Source: JACQMJ01 sp964373495 (GTDB taxonomy: Bacteria; Patescibacteriota; Minisyncoccia; Sungbacterales; SURF-37). From it: a stretch of 35,714 nt of DNA. Below, piece after piece: positions 34,188-35,714 of the stretch. The number at the start of each line of letters is the position of its first letter. Position 1 is the stretch's first letter. Made by a program: the position numbers and the translations under genes. The stretch is taken from the NCBI GenBank assembly GCA_964373495.1, contig CAYJUW010000002.1, positions 1 through 35,714 of the forward strand, in the 5' to 3' direction. The notes under the pieces were generated by a model. That model ran no database searches and was not told where the DNA came from. It saw only the letters and a program-made list of their open reading frames with translations.

Positions 34188-35654
34188 ATGCCCAAGTTCA
34201 GAACGTGGGAGGAGGAATGCCTCCCGCGTCTCCGAGTCATCAATGCAAATCGCCCCGTTGCGCTCTGCGTCCTCTGGAACCTCATCGAGAAGTTGCCCGA
34301 ATACGCTCCCGGAATCGAAGAGGCCGCGGGACTTGGCGTGATCGGTAACCTCCGTACGCCTATCGGTATCGGCTGGTTTCTCCGAGGACTCTGGAAGTTC
34401 CCCAACATCTCGCGCGTAGTTTTATGGGGAAGCGACCTTACCCATTCAGGACGAGCGCTTGCAACGCTCTGGGACAAAGGGCCCACTGCCGGTCATACCG
34501 TACCGGAATTCGGATGGAAACTCGATACCTCCATTCCGGATGAGGCCATCAACGTCCTCCGCCATACGGTAACCCTCATCGATCTCCGCCATGAACGACG
34601 CGCTGTCGCTCTGCTCCCCCATCTGTCCGAGAACCGGTGTGGCATCTTCACGAGAAGCGTAAGAGATTTCCTCCCGGTCCCCATCCCCGAGCGGCGCGTC
34701 CTACCAAACGAACCATCCTCGATCTTCATTCGCGGGCAAAATCCCGGCGATGCATGGCTCCGCATCCTCCACTATCTCCTGCAATACGGCCGGCCGCGCG
34801 ACACGAGAAAGAAAGAGAGTATCAGTCACTGCTTCGACATGCACGTGGTTTTCCCGGTACCAGCAGAGGACGATCCTGAAGGATGGTTCGGCATCAGCCG
34901 GACCGATACCGAACGCTACCTCGCCGAAGTTCTCCGCCCATCGCCGCCGACAGCCGTGGATAGCGGCGGCCGAGAAGTAAGCACGGTCGACTACCACTAC
35001 GGCCAGCGTATCCAGGACTGGCGCGGCCATAACCAGCTCGAAGAGGTCATCGCGCGCCTGAAGGAAAATTTTGAGACGAAACGCGCGAGTATCGCTATTC
35101 TCGAAGTACCCGACCTCGAAGAGCTGGAAGATGCACCCTGTTGGTCACTCATCACCTTTGCCCTGATTAATGGCGAGCTCCACGCCTCGAATGTTTTCCG
35201 TAGCCACGATATGTTCGGTGGCTGGCCCAACAATGCCCTCGCGGTGATGTACGTGCATCGTATGGTAGCGAACGCGCTCGGCGCCGGCTTGGGGAGCGTA
35301 GAGATCATCTCCCAGAACGCTCAGATTTATACGCGGCACACCGCAGCAGCCGAGGAATGGGTCAGACAGATGGGCTTCACGCTCGAACAGGCGAGTCACC
35401 ATATCGGCTTCCGAATCGATCCGGCCGGCAGCTTCACGTTCACCATCCTTACTGACAACAGGGTGCGCGCCCAACTCGTAAGCCCGGCGGGCGATGAGGT
35501 GCTCTGGGAAGCGGAGAGTGCCAACCCGAGCGTGCTCATCCGCTGGATTGTGGAATCCATGGTGCTCGACCCACAGCACGTCCGCTACCTCGGCGCCGAG
35601 GAGGAGAAACTCAATCGCTCTTTGAAGACCGGCAAACCCTACCACCAGGGCTAG
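34188..35654 (+). CDS. Thymidylate-synthase-like protein with MtrA-like N-terminus
   Basis: A 488-residue two-part protein. The N-terminal part (about residues 20-160) contains IGNLRTPIGIGWFLRGLWKF and VVLWGSDLTHSGRALATLW, which resemble MtrA, subunit A of tetrahydromethanopterin S-methyltransferase. The C-terminal half (about 300-450) matches the ThyA fold: PCWSLITFALINGELHASNV with Cys318 at the nucleophile position, RSHDMFGGWPNNALAVMYVH (Arg338, Ser339, Asp341, Asn348 or Asn349) and SQNAQIYTRH where ThyA has GDAHIYxNH. The role is probably dTMP synthesis, with a possible pterin or methyl-group function for the N-terminus. AAAGGAGG precedes the ATG, and a terminator follows the stop. Confidence 0.8.
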   Translation: MPKFRTWEEECLPRLRVINANRPVALCVLWNLIEKLPEYAPGIEEAAGLGVIGNLRTPIGIGWFLRGLWKFPNISRVVLWGSDLTHSGRALATLWDKGPTAGHTVPEFGWKLDTSIPDEAINVLRHTVTLIDLRHERRAVALLPHLSENRCGIFTRSVRDFLPVPIPERRVLPNEPSSIFIRGQNPGDAWLRILHYLLQYGRPRDTRKKESISHCFDMHVVFPVPAEDDPEGWFGISRTDTERYLAEVLRPSPPTAVDSGGREVSTVDYHYGQRIQDWRGHNQLEEVIARLKENFETKRASIAILEVPDLEELEDAPCWSLITFALINGELHASNVFRSHDMFGGWPNNALAVMYVHRMVANALGAGLGSVEIISQNAQIYTRHTAAAEEWVRQMGFTLEQASHHIGFRIDPAGSFTFTILTDNRVRAQLVSPAGDEVLWEAESANPSVLIRWIVESMVLDPQHVRYLGAEEEKLNRSLKTGKPYHQG

Positions 35655-35659
35655 TCACT

Positions 35660-35697
35660 CGCCCCCGGGACTAAAATCCCGCGGGGCGTTTTCTTTT
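35660..35697 (+). terminator. Rho-independent terminator of the thymidylate-synthase-like operon
   Basis: cgcccccggga (35660-35670) pairs with tcccgcggggcg (35677-35688) with a one-base bulge, followed by ttttctttt. Confidence 0.9.
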
Positions 35698-35714
35698 ACC
35701 CGGCCAATCTCTAT

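Overview
The window looks like a chromosomal segment of a Patescibacteria (CPR, Parcubacteria-like) bacterium. This is an inference from several things: compact GC-rich genes; a membrane-anchored Clp-type ATPase paired with a small membrane protein; a secE-nusG-rplK cluster with no rplA behind it; an intein inside gyrB; and many palindromic repeat elements of the kind I recall from such genomes, several of them read through in frame inside conserved genes. TGA is used as a normal stop, so the code appears to be standard bacterial. No tRNA here encodes its CCA end.

Layout. 1-70 is the N-terminus of a ClpB/ClpC-type chaperone (minus). 261-2024 holds a hypothetical gene and an HtrA-type protease. 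2265-7508 is an Fe-S and redox region, mostly minus: NifU C-terminal-like scaffold, superoxide dismutase, ferredoxin, IscU, IscS and an Rrf2-type regulator, with small plus-strand genes between them. 7790-10548 carries an MFS transporter, a small hypothetical gene and a 2'-5' RNA ligase-like protein. 11126-12175 is an IS30-family element with a strong promoter just outside its right end. 12897-13888 is tRNA-Gln with a LAGLIDADG homing endonuclease. 13956-16807 is the membrane-anchored Clp-like pair.

17134-20461 contains tRNA-Met, a cobalamin riboswitch with an intrinsic terminator controlling an ECF-type S component, an SDR oxidoreductase with a secreted partner, initiator tRNA, several small proteins and tRNA-Asp. 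21368-26613 carries a metallo-beta-lactamase-fold enzyme, malic enzyme, PheS and PheT. 26625-27360 holds a gene remnant and a toxin-antitoxin pair whose toxin is broken by a palindromic element. 27364-31143 is gyrB with a 528-residue intein placed exactly in the TOPRIM DxD motif. 31533-32933 is secE-nusG-rplK. 32998-35654 is a divergent pair of transcription units: a dCTP deaminase-like gene against a zinc-ribbon protein and a thymidylate-synthase-like protein with an MtrA-like N-terminus.

How it fits together. The isc-type genes and Rrf2 regulator probably make Fe-S clusters for ferredoxin, with superoxide dismutase protecting them. The dCTP deaminase and thymidylate-synthase-like gene would act in sequence in dTMP supply. 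The riboswitch and S component suggest that the cell imports a corrinoid. The most striking theme is how densely mobile palindromic repeats have invaded this DNA. The CCCCGTTAGAAA family is present in iscU, gyrB, a destroyed toxin gene and one intergenic spacer, and other families are present in pheT, a 66-residue protein and many spacers.
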